64,000 nucleotides of DNA, taken from positions 1,116,001 to 1,180,000 of the forward strand of contig NZ_CP092109.1 in NCBI RefSeq assembly GCF_025263685.1, in the 5' to 3' direction. Below are positions 6,665 to 15,189 of this stretch, piece after piece; position 1 is the first letter of the stretch; each line of letters starts with the position of its first letter. Source of the stretch: Geoalkalibacter halelectricus (GTDB lineage Bacteria; Desulfobacterota; Desulfuromonadia; Desulfuromonadales; Geoalkalibacteraceae). The notes under the pieces were generated by a model that was not told the DNA's origin, ran no database searches, and saw only the letters and a list, made by a program, of their open reading frames with translations. The position numbers and the translations under genes were made by a program.

Positions 6665-7314
6665 TGGCGAGCGGCAAACAACGGCAGACCGAAAAATCCA
6701 ACCAGACTCTGATCTGGGCGCTGGGGGTGGTGACCTTGCTGGCGGTGATCGGCGCGGCGGCCTTCTGGGCGGGCAAGGCCGGGTGGTTCACTCCAGCGTC
6801 GCGCGTCGCCGAGGTATCCGTCGAAGCGCCGCTGGTGCGCGAAATCATCCTTTATTTCGCTGATTCCCAGGGTGAATTCCTGATCGCCGAGCAGCGCGAA
6901 ATCGCCGATTGCCCCGACAACGAGCAATGCGTGCGGGCCGTGGTCGAGGCCCTGATCAAGGGGGCGCACACCGATTTGATCCCGGTCCTTCCTCCGCAAA
7001 CGCGGGTCTTGGGCGTGGTGTTCGAGGACGAAACCGTCACCGTTGATTTCAGTCGCGATCTGGTGACGCGCCATCCGGGCGGAAGTGTTTCGGAGCTGCT
7101 CACCGTCTATGGGCTGGCCAACACCCTGGCGGTTAATTTCCCCCATTTGCGCCAGGTGCGCATCCTCATTGCCGGCCAGGCGGTTGAATCCCTCAAAGGG
7201 CATGTCGATCTGCGCGCGCCGGTGCCGGCCGATTTTCGCTACGGCCGGCCGCCCCTGCGCATCGGCGGTGCCGATGACCCCTCCGGCGCGTCGCCTCAAG
7301 GAAGAATGCCATGA
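6664..7314 (+). CDS. membrane-anchored GerMN-domain protein
   Basis: A 216-residue protein with a single N-terminal membrane segment (TLIWALGVVTLLAVIGAAAF), a short linker and a GerMN domain (about residues 55-190). The domain includes the typical segments QREIADCPDNEQCVRAVVE, GVVFEDETVTVDFSR and LANTLAVNF. GerMN domains occur in spore germination protein GerM and in many non-spore-formers as cell-envelope proteins of unclear function. The neighbour murI suggests a wall-related role, but that is inference. It overlaps metH by four bases, so expression of the three genes is likely coupled. Confidence 0.8.
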   Translation: MASGKQRQTEKSNQTLIWALGVVTLLAVIGAAAFWAGKAGWFTPASRVAEVSVEAPLVREIILYFADSQGEFLIAEQREIADCPDNEQCVRAVVEALIKGAHTDLIPVLPPQTRVLGVVFEDETVTVDFSRDLVTRHPGGSVSELLTVYGLANTLAVNFPHLRQVRILIAGQAVESLKGHVDLRAPVPADFRYGRPPLRIGGADDPSGASPQGRMP

Positions 7315-9707
7315 ACTCGTTTCTTCAAGCTCTCAAAGACCGTGTACTGGTTCTCGACGGTGCCATGGGCACCATGCTGCAGGAGCGGGGTCTGGCGCCC
7401 GGCGGCTGCCCCGAGGAGATGAATCTTGCCGTCCCCGAGGTGGTGGCCGCGGTGCATCGCGAATACGCCCAGGCCGGCGCCGATGTCATCGTCACCAATA
7501 CCTTTGGCGGCAATCGCGTCAAGCTGGGTCACTATGGGCTCGGAGCCAGGGTCGGCGAGATCAACGCGCGGGCGGTGGAATTGGCCCGCCGCGCTGCCCC
7601 GGAGGGTTTCGTCGCTTTGTCCCTGGGGCCGACGGGGCGTTTTCTCGAGCCGGTGGGCGATGCTGGATTCGATGAGATGGTGGAGGTTTTCGGCGAGCAG
7701 GTGCGGGCCGGCGCCGAGGCCGGGGCCGATCTGCTCAGCTGTGAGACCTTTCTGGATATTCGTGAGCTGCGCGCCGCCGTGGTGGCCTGCCGGGAGTTCT
7801 CCCGGCTGCCCGTCATCGCCCAGATGACCTTCGACGACGGGGGGCGCAGCGTGCTCGGCAGCCCGCCCGAGGCGGCCGCGGTGACCCTGGAAGGATTGGG
7901 AGTCGACGTCATTGGCTCTAATTGCGGCCTGGGGCCGGAGGGCATCGTTGCGCTGCTGGAGAAGATGCGCTCCGTCAGTCGCCTGCCCCTGATTTCCCAG
8001 GCCAACGCCGGCTTGCCCCAGCTCATCGACGGGGAAACGGTGTTTCCCGGCACGCCCGAGGAGATGACCGCCTTTCACGGACGCATGATCGCCCTGGGGG
8101 TGCGCATCATCGGCGGCTGTTGCGGGACCACTCCCGCCCACATCCGTGCCATCCGCGCGGCCCTTGAGGGGCGCGATCTTTCCTGGAGCCCGCCGCCGCG
8201 GCGGTTGTTTCTCTCCAGCCGCGGCGCGGTCGTCCCCGTCGGCGGCGCGGCGCCCTGCGCGGTGATCGGCGAGCGCATCAATCCAACCGGCAAGAAAGCC
8301 TATTCGGCGGAGCTGCGCGAGGGGAAAACCGCCTATATCCGGCGCGAGGCCCAGGAGCAGGAGGCGGCCGGTGCGACGCTGCTCGACGTCAACTGCGGCG
8401 CGCCTGGCGTGGACGAACCGGCCGCCCTGGAGCGCGCCGTGTATGCCGTTTCGGGGGTCGCCTCGGCGCCCCTGGTGCTGGATTCCTCCGATCCCGCGGC
8501 CTTGGAGCGGGGGCTCAAGGCAGCGGACGGCAGGGTGCTGATTAATTCCGTATCCGGCGAAGCCAAAAGTCTTGCCGCGATTTTGCCCCTGGCGCGTAAA
8601 TACGGCGCGGCGGTGATCGGCCTGGCCCTGGACGAGGAAGGCATTCCCGCCACAGCGGCAGGGCGGGTGGCCGTCGCCGGCAAGATCCTTGCCGCCGCGC
8701 GGGAGGCTGGATTGGCCGACAGTGATCTGGTCATCGACGGGTTGGTCCTGACCGTCTCCGCCGAGCAGAAGAGCGCGCCGGAAACCCTGCGCACCCTGCG
8801 TCTGATCAAATCCGAACTGGGTCTTGCCACGGTGCTCGGCGTGAGCAACATCTCCTACGGCCTGCCCAGCCGCGGCATTCTCTCCGCCGCTTTTTTCGCC
8901 ATGGCCCTGGAGGCCGGACTCGACGCCGCCATCATCAACCCCAAGGAAGAGCGCATGATGGACGCCTTTCGCGCCGCCATGGTGCTTTTGGGCCGCGACG
9001 AGCGCGCCGAGGAGTTCATCGCCCACTACGGAGGGGTGAGCGCGCCGCCGGCGGTGCCTCAGGCCGTGGGCGCGACGGCGGGGATTCGCGAGCGGTTGGC
9101 GACGGCGATTATTGAAGGAGACCGCGAGGGCGTTCTCGCCCTGGTCGATGAGGCCTGTGCCGGGGGGCTTGAACCCATGGCCATCAGCAACGAAGGCTTG
9201 CTGCCCGGATTGGAGGAGGTCGGGCGGCGCTTCGGCGCCAAGCAGATCTTTCTGCCCCAGGTCATGCTTTCCGCCGAAACCATGCACGCGGCTTTCGCGC
9301 GCATCAAGGAGCGCATGCCCGGAGAGATCGGTCCGCGCCTGGGGCGCATCCTCATGGCCACCGTCGAGGGCGACATCCACGACATCGGCAAGAACATCGT
9401 CTGCACGCTCCTGGAAAATCACGGTTTCGAGGTCATCGATCTGGGCAAGAACGTGCCCGCCGAGCGCATCGTCAGCGTGGCGCGCGAGCGGCGTGTGGAT
9501 GCCGTGGGGCTCTCGGCCCTCATGACCACCACCCTGGCGCAGATGGAGCGCACCATCGAGCAGTTGCATGCCGAGGGGATCAAGGCTTTTACCCTGGTAG
9601 GCGGTGCCGTGGTCACGGAGGATTACGCCGCGCGCATCGGCGCCGACCTCTACGGGGGCGACGCCATGAGCGCCGTGGAGAAAATAAAGAGACTTCTTAT
9701 TAAGTGA
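7311..9707 (+). CDS. metH: cobalamin-dependent methionine synthase lacking the reactivation domain
   Basis: Transfers a methyl group from methyltetrahydrofolate through cobalamin to homocysteine. The 798 residues carry three modules. The homocysteine methyltransferase barrel (about 1-290) has zinc-ligand cysteines in SNCGLGPEG (C205) and GGCCGTTPAH (C270, C271). The pterin-binding barrel spans about 310-570 (VIGERINPTGKK, DVNCGAPG). The cobalamin cap and Rossmann domain span about 590-798, with the lower-ligand motif DIHDIGKN (H690). The C-terminal S-adenosylmethionine-binding activation domain of the roughly 1200-residue E. coli enzyme is absent, and the gene stops cleanly. Reactivation must come from another protein. 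The frame overlaps the GerMN gene. Confidence 0.93.
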   Translation: MNSFLQALKDRVLVLDGAMGTMLQERGLAPGGCPEEMNLAVPEVVAAVHREYAQAGADVIVTNTFGGNRVKLGHYGLGARVGEINARAVELARRAAPEGFVALSLGPTGRFLEPVGDAGFDEMVEVFGEQVRAGAEAGADLLSCETFLDIRELRAAVVACREFSRLPVIAQMTFDDGGRSVLGSPPEAAAVTLEGLGVDVIGSNCGLGPEGIVALLEKMRSVSRLPLISQANAGLPQLIDGETVFPGTPEEMTAFHGRMIALGVRIIGGCCGTTPAHIRAIRAALEGRDLSWSPPPRRLFLSSRGAVVPVGGAAPCAVIGERINPTGKKAYSAELREGKTAYIRREAQEQEAAGATLLDVNCGAPGVDEPAALERAVYAVSGVASAPLVLDSSDPAALERGLKAADGRVLINSVSGEAKSLAAILPLARKYGAAVIGLALDEEGIPATAAGRVAVAGKILAAAREAGLADSDLVIDGLVLTVSAEQKSAPETLRTLRLIKSELGLATVLGVSNISYGLPSRGILSAAFFAMALEAGLDAAIINPKEERMMDAFRAAMVLLGRDERAEEFIAHYGGVSAPPAVPQAVGATAGIRERLATAIIEGDREGVLALVDEACAGGLEPMAISNEGLLPGLEEVGRRFGAKQIFLPQVMLSAETMHAAFARIKERMPGEIGPRLGRILMATVEGDIHDIGKNIVCTLLENHGFEVIDLGKNVPAERIVSVARERRVDAVGLSALMTTTLAQMERTIEQLHAEGIKAFTLVGGAVVTEDYAARIGADLYGGDAMSAVEKIKRLLIK

Positions 9708-9732
9708 ATTTTGTTAAATGGCGTAAACGGGG

Positions 9733-9761
9733 TTGCGTCATTTCGCGGAGTGTGTTATCAA
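9733..9761 (+). promoter_or_regulatory. candidate promoter before the conserved unknown and transketolase genes
   Basis: TTGCGT (9733-9738), 17 bases and TATCAA (9756-9761) lie in the 90-base gap after metH. It is a moderate match and could drive the next three genes. Confidence 0.35.
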
Positions 9762-9797
9762 GAGATTGATTTTTCACCAGTTTCGTGAGAGCTGCGC

Positions 9798-10226
9798 ATG
9801 GTCGTTGGATTCAATCACAATGTTCGCTATGATGGCGAGCTCTATCATGTCCAGACCGAAGACGGTGGCCTGAAGAACCCCTGCATCATCACCCACCTTT
9901 ATCGCGGCGGCACCATCGTCGCGAGCCAGAAAACCTCCTACGCCGACATCATCAAAGCCGATGGCCTCTCCGCCATTGTCGAAGACCTCATGAAGGAGCA
10001 GCACAAAACTCTGTTGCGCCGCCTCAAGGATGGAGAATTCGACGCCTTGATCGCGCAGCGCTTTCCTGCTGTGCCTGCGCTTTCGATAGCCCCCGACGAA
10101 AAGCTGGCCCCGGCTCCACCCCAAGCGCCCGGCCCCGCGGTGCCATCCCCGCCGCCCGCCGGACAGGGTGCGGTTGCCAGCCTCGACGATCTCATTTTTT
10201 CCTACCTGACCGCCAAGGACCACTAG
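9798..10226 (+). CDS. conserved protein of unknown function with Pro-rich tail
   Basis: A 142-residue protein in two parts. A compact N-terminal region (about 1-95) begins VGFNHNVRYDGELYHVQTED and continues with a strand-rich segment and a helix (LSAIVEDLMKEQHKTLLRRL). A Pro/Ala-rich linker (PPQAPGPAVPSPPPAGQG) follows, then a short terminal helix (SLDDLIFSYL). There is no signal peptide or membrane segment. I recall similar N-terminal regions in deltaproteobacterial proteins of unknown role but cannot assign a function. It lies 54 bases before the transketolase genes on the same strand. Confidence 0.75.
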   Translation: MVVGFNHNVRYDGELYHVQTEDGGLKNPCIITHLYRGGTIVASQKTSYADIIKADGLSAIVEDLMKEQHKTLLRRLKDGEFDALIAQRFPAVPALSIAPDEKLAPAPPQAPGPAVPSPPPAGQGAVASLDDLIFSYLTAKDH

Positions 10227-10280
10227 ACGTCCGGGACCGCCTTGAAGCCCTGCGGTGCCCGCAAAGGAGATCGATGAATC

Positions 10281-11108
10281 ATGCTCGATGAATTGCAGAT
10301 GCAGGAACTCAGCGACAAGGCCCGCCAATTGCGGGTCGATGTTCTCAAGATGCTCAACACGGCCCGCTCGGGCCATACGGGCGGCAGCCTCTCGGCCATC
10401 GACGTTCTGTCGGTGTTGTTCTTCCACCAGATGCGCCACGATCCCACCAATCCTCACTGGCCGGACCGCGATCGCTTTGTGCTCTCCAAGGGGCATGCCG
10501 CGCCCGCTCTTTACGCCTGCCTGGCCCATGCCGGCTATTTCCCTCCCGAAGATCTCAAGACCCTGCGTCGCCTCGGCAGCCACCTGCAGGGTCATCCCGA
10601 CATGCGCAAGACCCCCGGCGTCGAAGTCTGCACAGGGTCCCTGGGGCAGGGGCTCTCCCAGGCGGTGGGCATGGCCCTGGCGGCGCGCCTGCAGGGGCGC
10701 AAGAGTCGCACCTATTGCCTGCTTGGCGACGGCGAGGTGCAGGAGGGCCAGATCTGGGAGGCGGCCATGGCCGCTGCTCACTACGGCGTCGACAATTTGT
10801 GCGCCCTGCTGGATTGGAACGGCCTGCAGATCGACGGCGAAGTCGACAAGGTCATGCGTGTTGCGCCCCTCGGCCCGAAATTTCTCGCCTTTGGCTGGCA
10901 TGTTCTGGAGGTCGACGGCCATGACCTCGACGCCATAGCCCGGGCCCTGCACGCCGCCGCCGCGTGCACTGGTCAGCCGACCCTGATCATCGCCCGCACG
11001 GTCAAGGGCAAGGGCGTGCCCTTCTTCGAGCACAAGGCCAGCTACCATGGCGTGCCGCCCAGCGACGACGAACTCAGCCGCGCCCTGGAGCACCTGGGCC
11101 ATTCCTGA
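10281..11108 (+). CDS. transketolase, N-terminal (thiamine diphosphate-binding) subunit
   Basis: First half of a split transketolase, moving two-carbon units between sugar phosphates in the non-oxidative pentose phosphate pathway. The 275-residue chain has the transketolase start (ARSGHTGGSLSAIDVLSVLF), HGAAP-like LSKGHAAPALYACL, and the thiamine diphosphate motif GDGEVQEGQIWEAAM. AAAGGAG precedes the ATG. The companion subunit follows 86 bases later, so the enzyme is an alpha2beta2-type assembly, common in anaerobes and archaea. Confidence 0.92.
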   Translation: MLDELQMQELSDKARQLRVDVLKMLNTARSGHTGGSLSAIDVLSVLFFHQMRHDPTNPHWPDRDRFVLSKGHAAPALYACLAHAGYFPPEDLKTLRRLGSHLQGHPDMRKTPGVEVCTGSLGQGLSQAVGMALAARLQGRKSRTYCLLGDGEVQEGQIWEAAMAAAHYGVDNLCALLDWNGLQIDGEVDKVMRVAPLGPKFLAFGWHVLEVDGHDLDAIARALHAAAACTGQPTLIIARTVKGKGVPFFEHKASYHGVPPSDDELSRALEHLGHS

Positions 11109-11122
11109 ATGTTGTCATTGGT

Positions 11123-11160
11123 CTCATGGGGCCTATAGGACTTATGGGACCTATGGGTCT
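11123..11160. repeat. short degenerate tandem repeat between transketolase genes
   Basis: Three adjacent near-copies of an 8-10 base unit (CTATAGGA, CTTATGGGA, CCTATGGGT) lie between the two transketolase genes. The run resembles the GGACCTATGGGTCC-type simple repeats seen in intergenic DNA of many bacteria. No function is evident. Confidence 0.6.
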
Positions 11161-11194
11161 AAAGCTTTCTACTCACTAAAGGAAAACAGTTCTC

Positions 11195-12133
11195 ATGATC
11201 GCCACCCGTGATTCCTACGGCCAGACCCTGGTTGAGATCGGCCGCGAAAACCCTGCCGTGGTCGTGCTCGATGCCGACCTTTCCGGTTCCACCAAAACCG
11301 CCCTGTTCGCCAAGGAATTTCCTGAGCGCTTCTTCAATGCCGGAATTGCCGAGGCCAACATGCTGGGCATGGCGGCCGGCTTGGCGGCCGGCGGCCAGAT
11401 CCCCTTCGTTTCGACCTTTGCCGTGTTCGCCTCCGGGCGTGCCTTCGAGCAGATTCGCCAATCCCTGGCGTATCCGCGCCTCAACGTCAAGGTGGTCGCC
11501 ACTCACGGCGGCATCACCGTCGGCGAGGACGGCGGCTCTCATCAGTCGGTGGAGGATCTGGCCATCATGCGCGCCGTTCCCAACATGGTGGTGCTCTGCC
11601 CCGCGGATGGCCCGGAAACGGCCGCCGCGGTGCGCGCGGCCCTCGCCTACGACGGCCCGGTTTACATGCGCCTGGGGCGCGCCAAGGTGCCGACGGTGTT
11701 TCCCGAAGGTGCCGACTTTGCCATCGGCAAGGGAGCCATGCTGCGGCCGGGTAAGGATCTGACTTTCGTGACCACCGGCCTGATGACGGCGCAAGCCCTG
11801 GCGGCGGCGAATATTCTCGCCGAAGGCGGCATCGACGCCCGCGTCGTGCACATGGGCTCCATCAAGCCTCTCGACGTGGATCTGCTCCTGCAGGCCGCGC
11901 GTGAAACCGGCGCCCTGGTCACCGCCGAGGAACATTCGGTGATCGGCGGCCTGGGGGGCGCGGTCTGTGAAGTGGTGGCCGAGGGCTACCCGGTGCCGGT
12001 CGAACGGGTCGGGTTGCGCGATGTCTTCGGCCAATCGGGTTCCGCCGAGGAATTGCTGGCTTATTATGGTTTGACCGCGGCCGAATTGGTCGAGGCCGCC
12101 GAGCGGGTTATCCAGAGAAAGCGCATTGCCTGA
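11195..12133 (+). CDS. transketolase, C-terminal (pyrimidine-binding) subunit
   Basis: Second half of the split transketolase, 312 residues. It carries the pyrimidine-binding domain with FFNAGIAEANMLGMAAGLA, which contains the glutamate that activates thiamine diphosphate. The segment STFAVFASGRAFEQIRQSLAY follows, and then the C-terminal transketolase domain (about 190-312, with EEHSVIGGLGGAV). AAAGGA precedes the ATG. It works with the N-terminal subunit directly upstream. Confidence 0.92.
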   Translation: MIATRDSYGQTLVEIGRENPAVVVLDADLSGSTKTALFAKEFPERFFNAGIAEANMLGMAAGLAAGGQIPFVSTFAVFASGRAFEQIRQSLAYPRLNVKVVATHGGITVGEDGGSHQSVEDLAIMRAVPNMVVLCPADGPETAAAVRAALAYDGPVYMRLGRAKVPTVFPEGADFAIGKGAMLRPGKDLTFVTTGLMTAQALAAANILAEGGIDARVVHMGSIKPLDVDLLLQAARETGALVTAEEHSVIGGLGGAVCEVVAEGYPVPVERVGLRDVFGQSGSAEELLAYYGLTAAELVEAAERVIQRKRIA

Positions 12134-12160
12134 GGTGGGCGAGAAAGGTCTGGCGTATTC

Positions 12161-13687
12161 TTGAGACGCGGCGATGTCCGCCTGTTCACGCGGATTCTCA
12201 TCTTAAATGTCGTCTTGCTGGTGGTGGGTATCGGCAGCTTCACCCTGTTTCACCTCCAGCGTGAACGCCAGCATCTTTTCGATGTTTCGCGCCAGCATGC
12301 CGAAGTGTTGCTCTCGACGGTGGAGCGCACCATATCCAACGCCATGTGCACCGGGAACACCGAAGAGGTGCAGGTTGTGCTGGAGTTGGTCGGCAACAGC
12401 CCGCATTTGCTCAAGGTGCGGATTTTTCATCCGGATGGGAGCGTGCGGCGCTCCTCCCTGGTGGGCGAAGTCGGTCAGGCCGTGGATGGCGGCGATATGG
12501 GGTTGTTTCACGCCGGCGAAAGGGATGGCATTTTTTCCGTCGGCGACAAGGAGTGGCTTAGCGTCCAATCCGTGATCCGCTCCGGCCCGGCCTGCATCGG
12601 GTGCCACGATGCCGCCGACGAAGTGCTTGGAATACTCAATCTGCATGTCTCCCTTGACGAGACCCGCGAGCAGCTGCGTGCTACCACCGCCCTGTTTGCC
12701 GGCTCGACCCTGCTCATGGTCGGCGCTCTGGCCCTTGGCCTCGGCTGGGTGTTGATGCACTTCGTGCAACGGCCGATACGCGGTTTGGCCGCGCAGATGG
12801 CGCGGGTCGAGCAGGGTGATCTGTCCGCGCGGATCGCGCCTTTGCACAATGACGAGCTTGGCCGCTTGGCGCAGAGTTTCAACGCCATGGTCGAACGCCT
12901 GGAACAGGCCAGAACGCAGCTTCGGAATTTTCATTTCCAGCAAATGGAGCGGGCCGACCGCCTCGCCTCGGTGGGCGAGATGGCCAGCGGGGTTGCCCAT
13001 GAGATCAAGAATCCCCTGGCCGGCATCAGCGCCGCCATCTCGGTGCTGTCCGAGGCCTTCGAAGGGGACGAGGAACGCGAGGCGATCGTCGCCGAGGTGC
13101 TGGCGCAGATCGCCCGACTCAACAAGACGGCCACGGACCTGCTGTATTTTGGCCGCCCGGCGCCACCGGAATTTACCCATGCCGATCTCAACGAGTTGAT
13201 CGATCGCACCCTGTTTTTTGCCTCCCAGCACCCCGAGGCGCGCAACGTTGAAGTTCGCAAGGCCCTCGCCGACCACCTGCCACCGGTTTGGGTCGACGAG
13301 AAACAGATTCAGCAGGTCTTGTTCAACATTTTCATCAACGCCATGCAGGCCATGGAGCAGGGCGGGATCATTGAAGTGGCCAGCATGCTGGAGGCGCGGG
13401 GCGCGGAACACTGGGTCCGCGTCCGGATTGGCGACAACGGCCCAGGAATCGCCCCGGAGGCGTTGGAGCAGATTTTCACTCCCTTTTTCACCACCAAAAG
13501 TCAAGGAACCGGCCTGGGGCTGGCCATTTGCCGACAGCTCCTGGATGAGCATCAGGGCCGGCTGTGCGTGGAAAACCAAGTGGGGCAGGGAGCCATATTT
13601 ACCCTAGAATTGCCTACCGAACCGGTGGGCCGCAACGCCGAGGGAGGCGCTGATCGTGGGAAAACACAAGATCCTGGTGGTCGATGA
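12161..13687 (+). CDS. sensor histidine kinase with a c-type heme site in its periplasmic domain
   Basis: Membrane sensor of a two-component system. The 508 residues contain a first membrane segment (about 10-30), a periplasmic domain (about 31-176) with one heme motif CIGCH (145-149), and a second membrane segment (about 178-202). These are followed by HAMP (about 203-255), HisKA with the phosphorylated His280 in GVAHEIKNPLAG, and an ATPase domain with NGPGIAPEA and TGLGLAICRQL. The start is a TTG at 12161 with AAAGG about 12 bases upstream; no ATG alternative exists nearby. The 3' end overlaps the regulator gene by 32 bases. A covalent heme suggests sensing of redox state, oxygen, nitric oxide or extracellular electron flow. 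Confidence 0.92.
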   Translation: MRRGDVRLFTRILILNVVLLVVGIGSFTLFHLQRERQHLFDVSRQHAEVLLSTVERTISNAMCTGNTEEVQVVLELVGNSPHLLKVRIFHPDGSVRRSSLVGEVGQAVDGGDMGLFHAGERDGIFSVGDKEWLSVQSVIRSGPACIGCHDAADEVLGILNLHVSLDETREQLRATTALFAGSTLLMVGALALGLGWVLMHFVQRPIRGLAAQMARVEQGDLSARIAPLHNDELGRLAQSFNAMVERLEQARTQLRNFHFQQMERADRLASVGEMASGVAHEIKNPLAGISAAISVLSEAFEGDEEREAIVAEVLAQIARLNKTATDLLYFGRPAPPEFTHADLNELIDRTLFFASQHPEARNVEVRKALADHLPPVWVDEKQIQQVLFNIFINAMQAMEQGGIIEVASMLEARGAEHWVRVRIGDNGPGIAPEALEQIFTPFFTTKSQGTGLGLAICRQLLDEHQGRLCVENQVGQGAIFTLELPTEPVGRNAEGGADRGKTQDPGGR

Positions 13688-15026
13688 CGAACACCTGATC
13701 CGCTGGTCTCTGGAGCAGAATCTCAGCAAGCAGGGCTACGAGGTGTTCACCGCCGGTTCGGGCGAGGACGCCTTGCGCCTGGTTCGCGACGAATCGCCGG
13801 ACCTGATGCTGCTCGATATTCAATTGCCGGGAATCAACGGCCTGGAAGTTCTGGAGAAGGCCAAGGATCTCGATCCGGAGTTGATCGTGATCATGATTAC
13901 CGCTCTAGGCGTGCTGGAAACCGCGGTCAAGGCCATGCGCATGGGGGCCTACGACTACATCGGCAAGCCCTTCAATCTCGATGAGTTGGCCATCACCATC
14001 AAAAAGGCCCTCGAAACCGGCGAACTCAAGCGCGAAGTCGCCCATCTGCGCTCCGAGCAGTCGCGCCGGTTCGGCATCAGCAACCTCATCGGCACCAGCC
14101 GGCACATGCAAAACCTGCAAAACCTGATCAGGAAGGTTGCCCAAAGCGACGCCAGCACGGTGTTGATTCAGGGTGAAAGCGGTAGCGGCAAGGAGTTGGT
14201 CGCCAAGGCCATCCATTTCGAAAGCGCGCGCGCCGACAAGCCCTTCATGGCCATCAATTGCGCCGCCGTTCCCGAAACCCTTCTGGAAAGCGAGCTGATG
14301 GGGCATGAGCGGGGCGCTTTCACCGACGCCAAGGTGCAGAAGAAGGGTCTGTTCGAACTGGCCGATGGGGGTACCATCTTTCTCGACGAGATCGGGGATA
14401 TGGCCATGGGCATGCAGGCCAAGCTGCTGCGCGTTCTCGAGGAGCGCACCTTCCGTCGCGTGGGCGGCTCCAAGGATATCAGCGTCGATGTGCGCATCAT
14501 CTCCGCGACCAACAAGGATCTGCTCGAGGCAATCAATGAGAAGACCTTCCGCAACGACCTCTACTACCGGTTGCAGGTGATTCCCCTGTTTCTGCCCTCC
14601 CTGCGCGAGCGCAAGGACGACATTATGCCGCTGGTCAATCATTTCATCGCGCACTTCAATCGTGAATTCGGCAAGAGCGTCAAGGGGGTTTCGCCCATGG
14701 CGGAGAAGTTCCTGCTCGAATACCCCTGGCCGGGCAACATCCGTGAGCTGCGTAACGTCATCGAGCGCGCCATCATCCTGGAGAACGAGGAAACCTTGCT
14801 GCTCGAGCATCTTCCCCAGGAAATCGTCGGCAAGGCCGGCGTGGTGAGCGGCGGCCCCCTCAGCTTCCAGATCCCGCCCGAAGGCATCGACATCGAAGAG
14901 GTTGAGCGCGAGCTGATTCGTCAATCCCTGGAACTCACGGACGGCAACCAGTCCAAGGCGGCCAAGAAGCTCAATCTCGGCATCGACGCCTTTCGCTACC
15001 GTATGAAAAAATTTGGTTTCCTCTGA
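13656..15026 (+). CDS. NtrC-family sigma-54-dependent response regulator
   Basis: Cognate regulator of the upstream kinase. The 456 residues contain a receiver domain with phosphoacceptor D54 (LMLLDIQLPG) and a AAA+ domain. The AAA+ domain has Walker A GESGSGKE (173-180), Walker B IFLDEI (241-246) and the sigma-54 contact loop as GAFTDA (220-225), where GAFTGA is the textbook form. A Fis-type helix-turn-helix follows at the end (SKAAKKLNLGIDAFRYRMKK). The start is a GTG at 13656 with GGGAGG about 10 bases before it. A matching sigma-54 promoter lies 67 bases after its stop codon, making the next operon its likely target. Confidence 0.95.
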   Translation: MGKHKILVVDDEHLIRWSLEQNLSKQGYEVFTAGSGEDALRLVRDESPDLMLLDIQLPGINGLEVLEKAKDLDPELIVIMITALGVLETAVKAMRMGAYDYIGKPFNLDELAITIKKALETGELKREVAHLRSEQSRRFGISNLIGTSRHMQNLQNLIRKVAQSDASTVLIQGESGSGKELVAKAIHFESARADKPFMAINCAAVPETLLESELMGHERGAFTDAKVQKKGLFELADGGTIFLDEIGDMAMGMQAKLLRVLEERTFRRVGGSKDISVDVRIISATNKDLLEAINEKTFRNDLYYRLQVIPLFLPSLRERKDDIMPLVNHFIAHFNREFGKSVKGVSPMAEKFLLEYPWPGNIRELRNVIERAIILENEETLLLEHLPQEIVGKAGVVSGGPLSFQIPPEGIDIEEVERELIRQSLELTDGNQSKAAKKLNLGIDAFRYRMKKFGFL

Positions 15027-15034
15027 TCATCTCA

Positions 15035-15063
15035 GGGCGCTGCGGGTTCAATCCGCGGCGCCC
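15035..15063 (+). terminator. hairpin: terminator or regulator-binding site
   Basis: GGGCGC-T-GCGG and CCGC-G-GCGCCC form a stem with one mismatch around a short loop, followed by a pyrimidine-rich run (TTCCCTTTCCC). It begins 8 bases after the regulator stop codon, so it may end the two-component transcript. Because it is an inverted repeat lying about 30-60 bases before the sigma-54 promoter, it could also be the DNA site bound by the regulator. Confidence 0.5.
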
Positions 15064-15092
15064 TTCCCTTTCCCTGCCACTCACCACGCCTT

Positions 15093-15108
15093 TGGTACCC
15101 CCCTTGCA
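15093..15108 (+). promoter_or_regulatory. sigma-54 (-24/-12) promoter
   Basis: TGGTACCCCCCTTGCA matches the sigma-54 consensus TGGCAC-N5-TTGCA, with the invariant GG (15094-15095) and GC (15106-15107) separated by exactly 10 bases. The predicted start is near 15119, giving a leader of about 70 bases before the NHL-protein gene. An NtrC-type activator is encoded directly upstream. Confidence 0.85.
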
Positions 15109-15189
15109 AGATAGTTTAGGGTAAGCTCATAAGGAATGCCCAATGCTTGCCCCGCGCCCCCTATGGATGGCGCCTTGAGGAGGATTCCC

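Noticed and set aside
7296-9569. 757-codon minus-strand frame opposite metH
   Set aside because: The plus strand encodes an intact MetH with zinc and cobalamin ligands; the opposite frame is a shadow.
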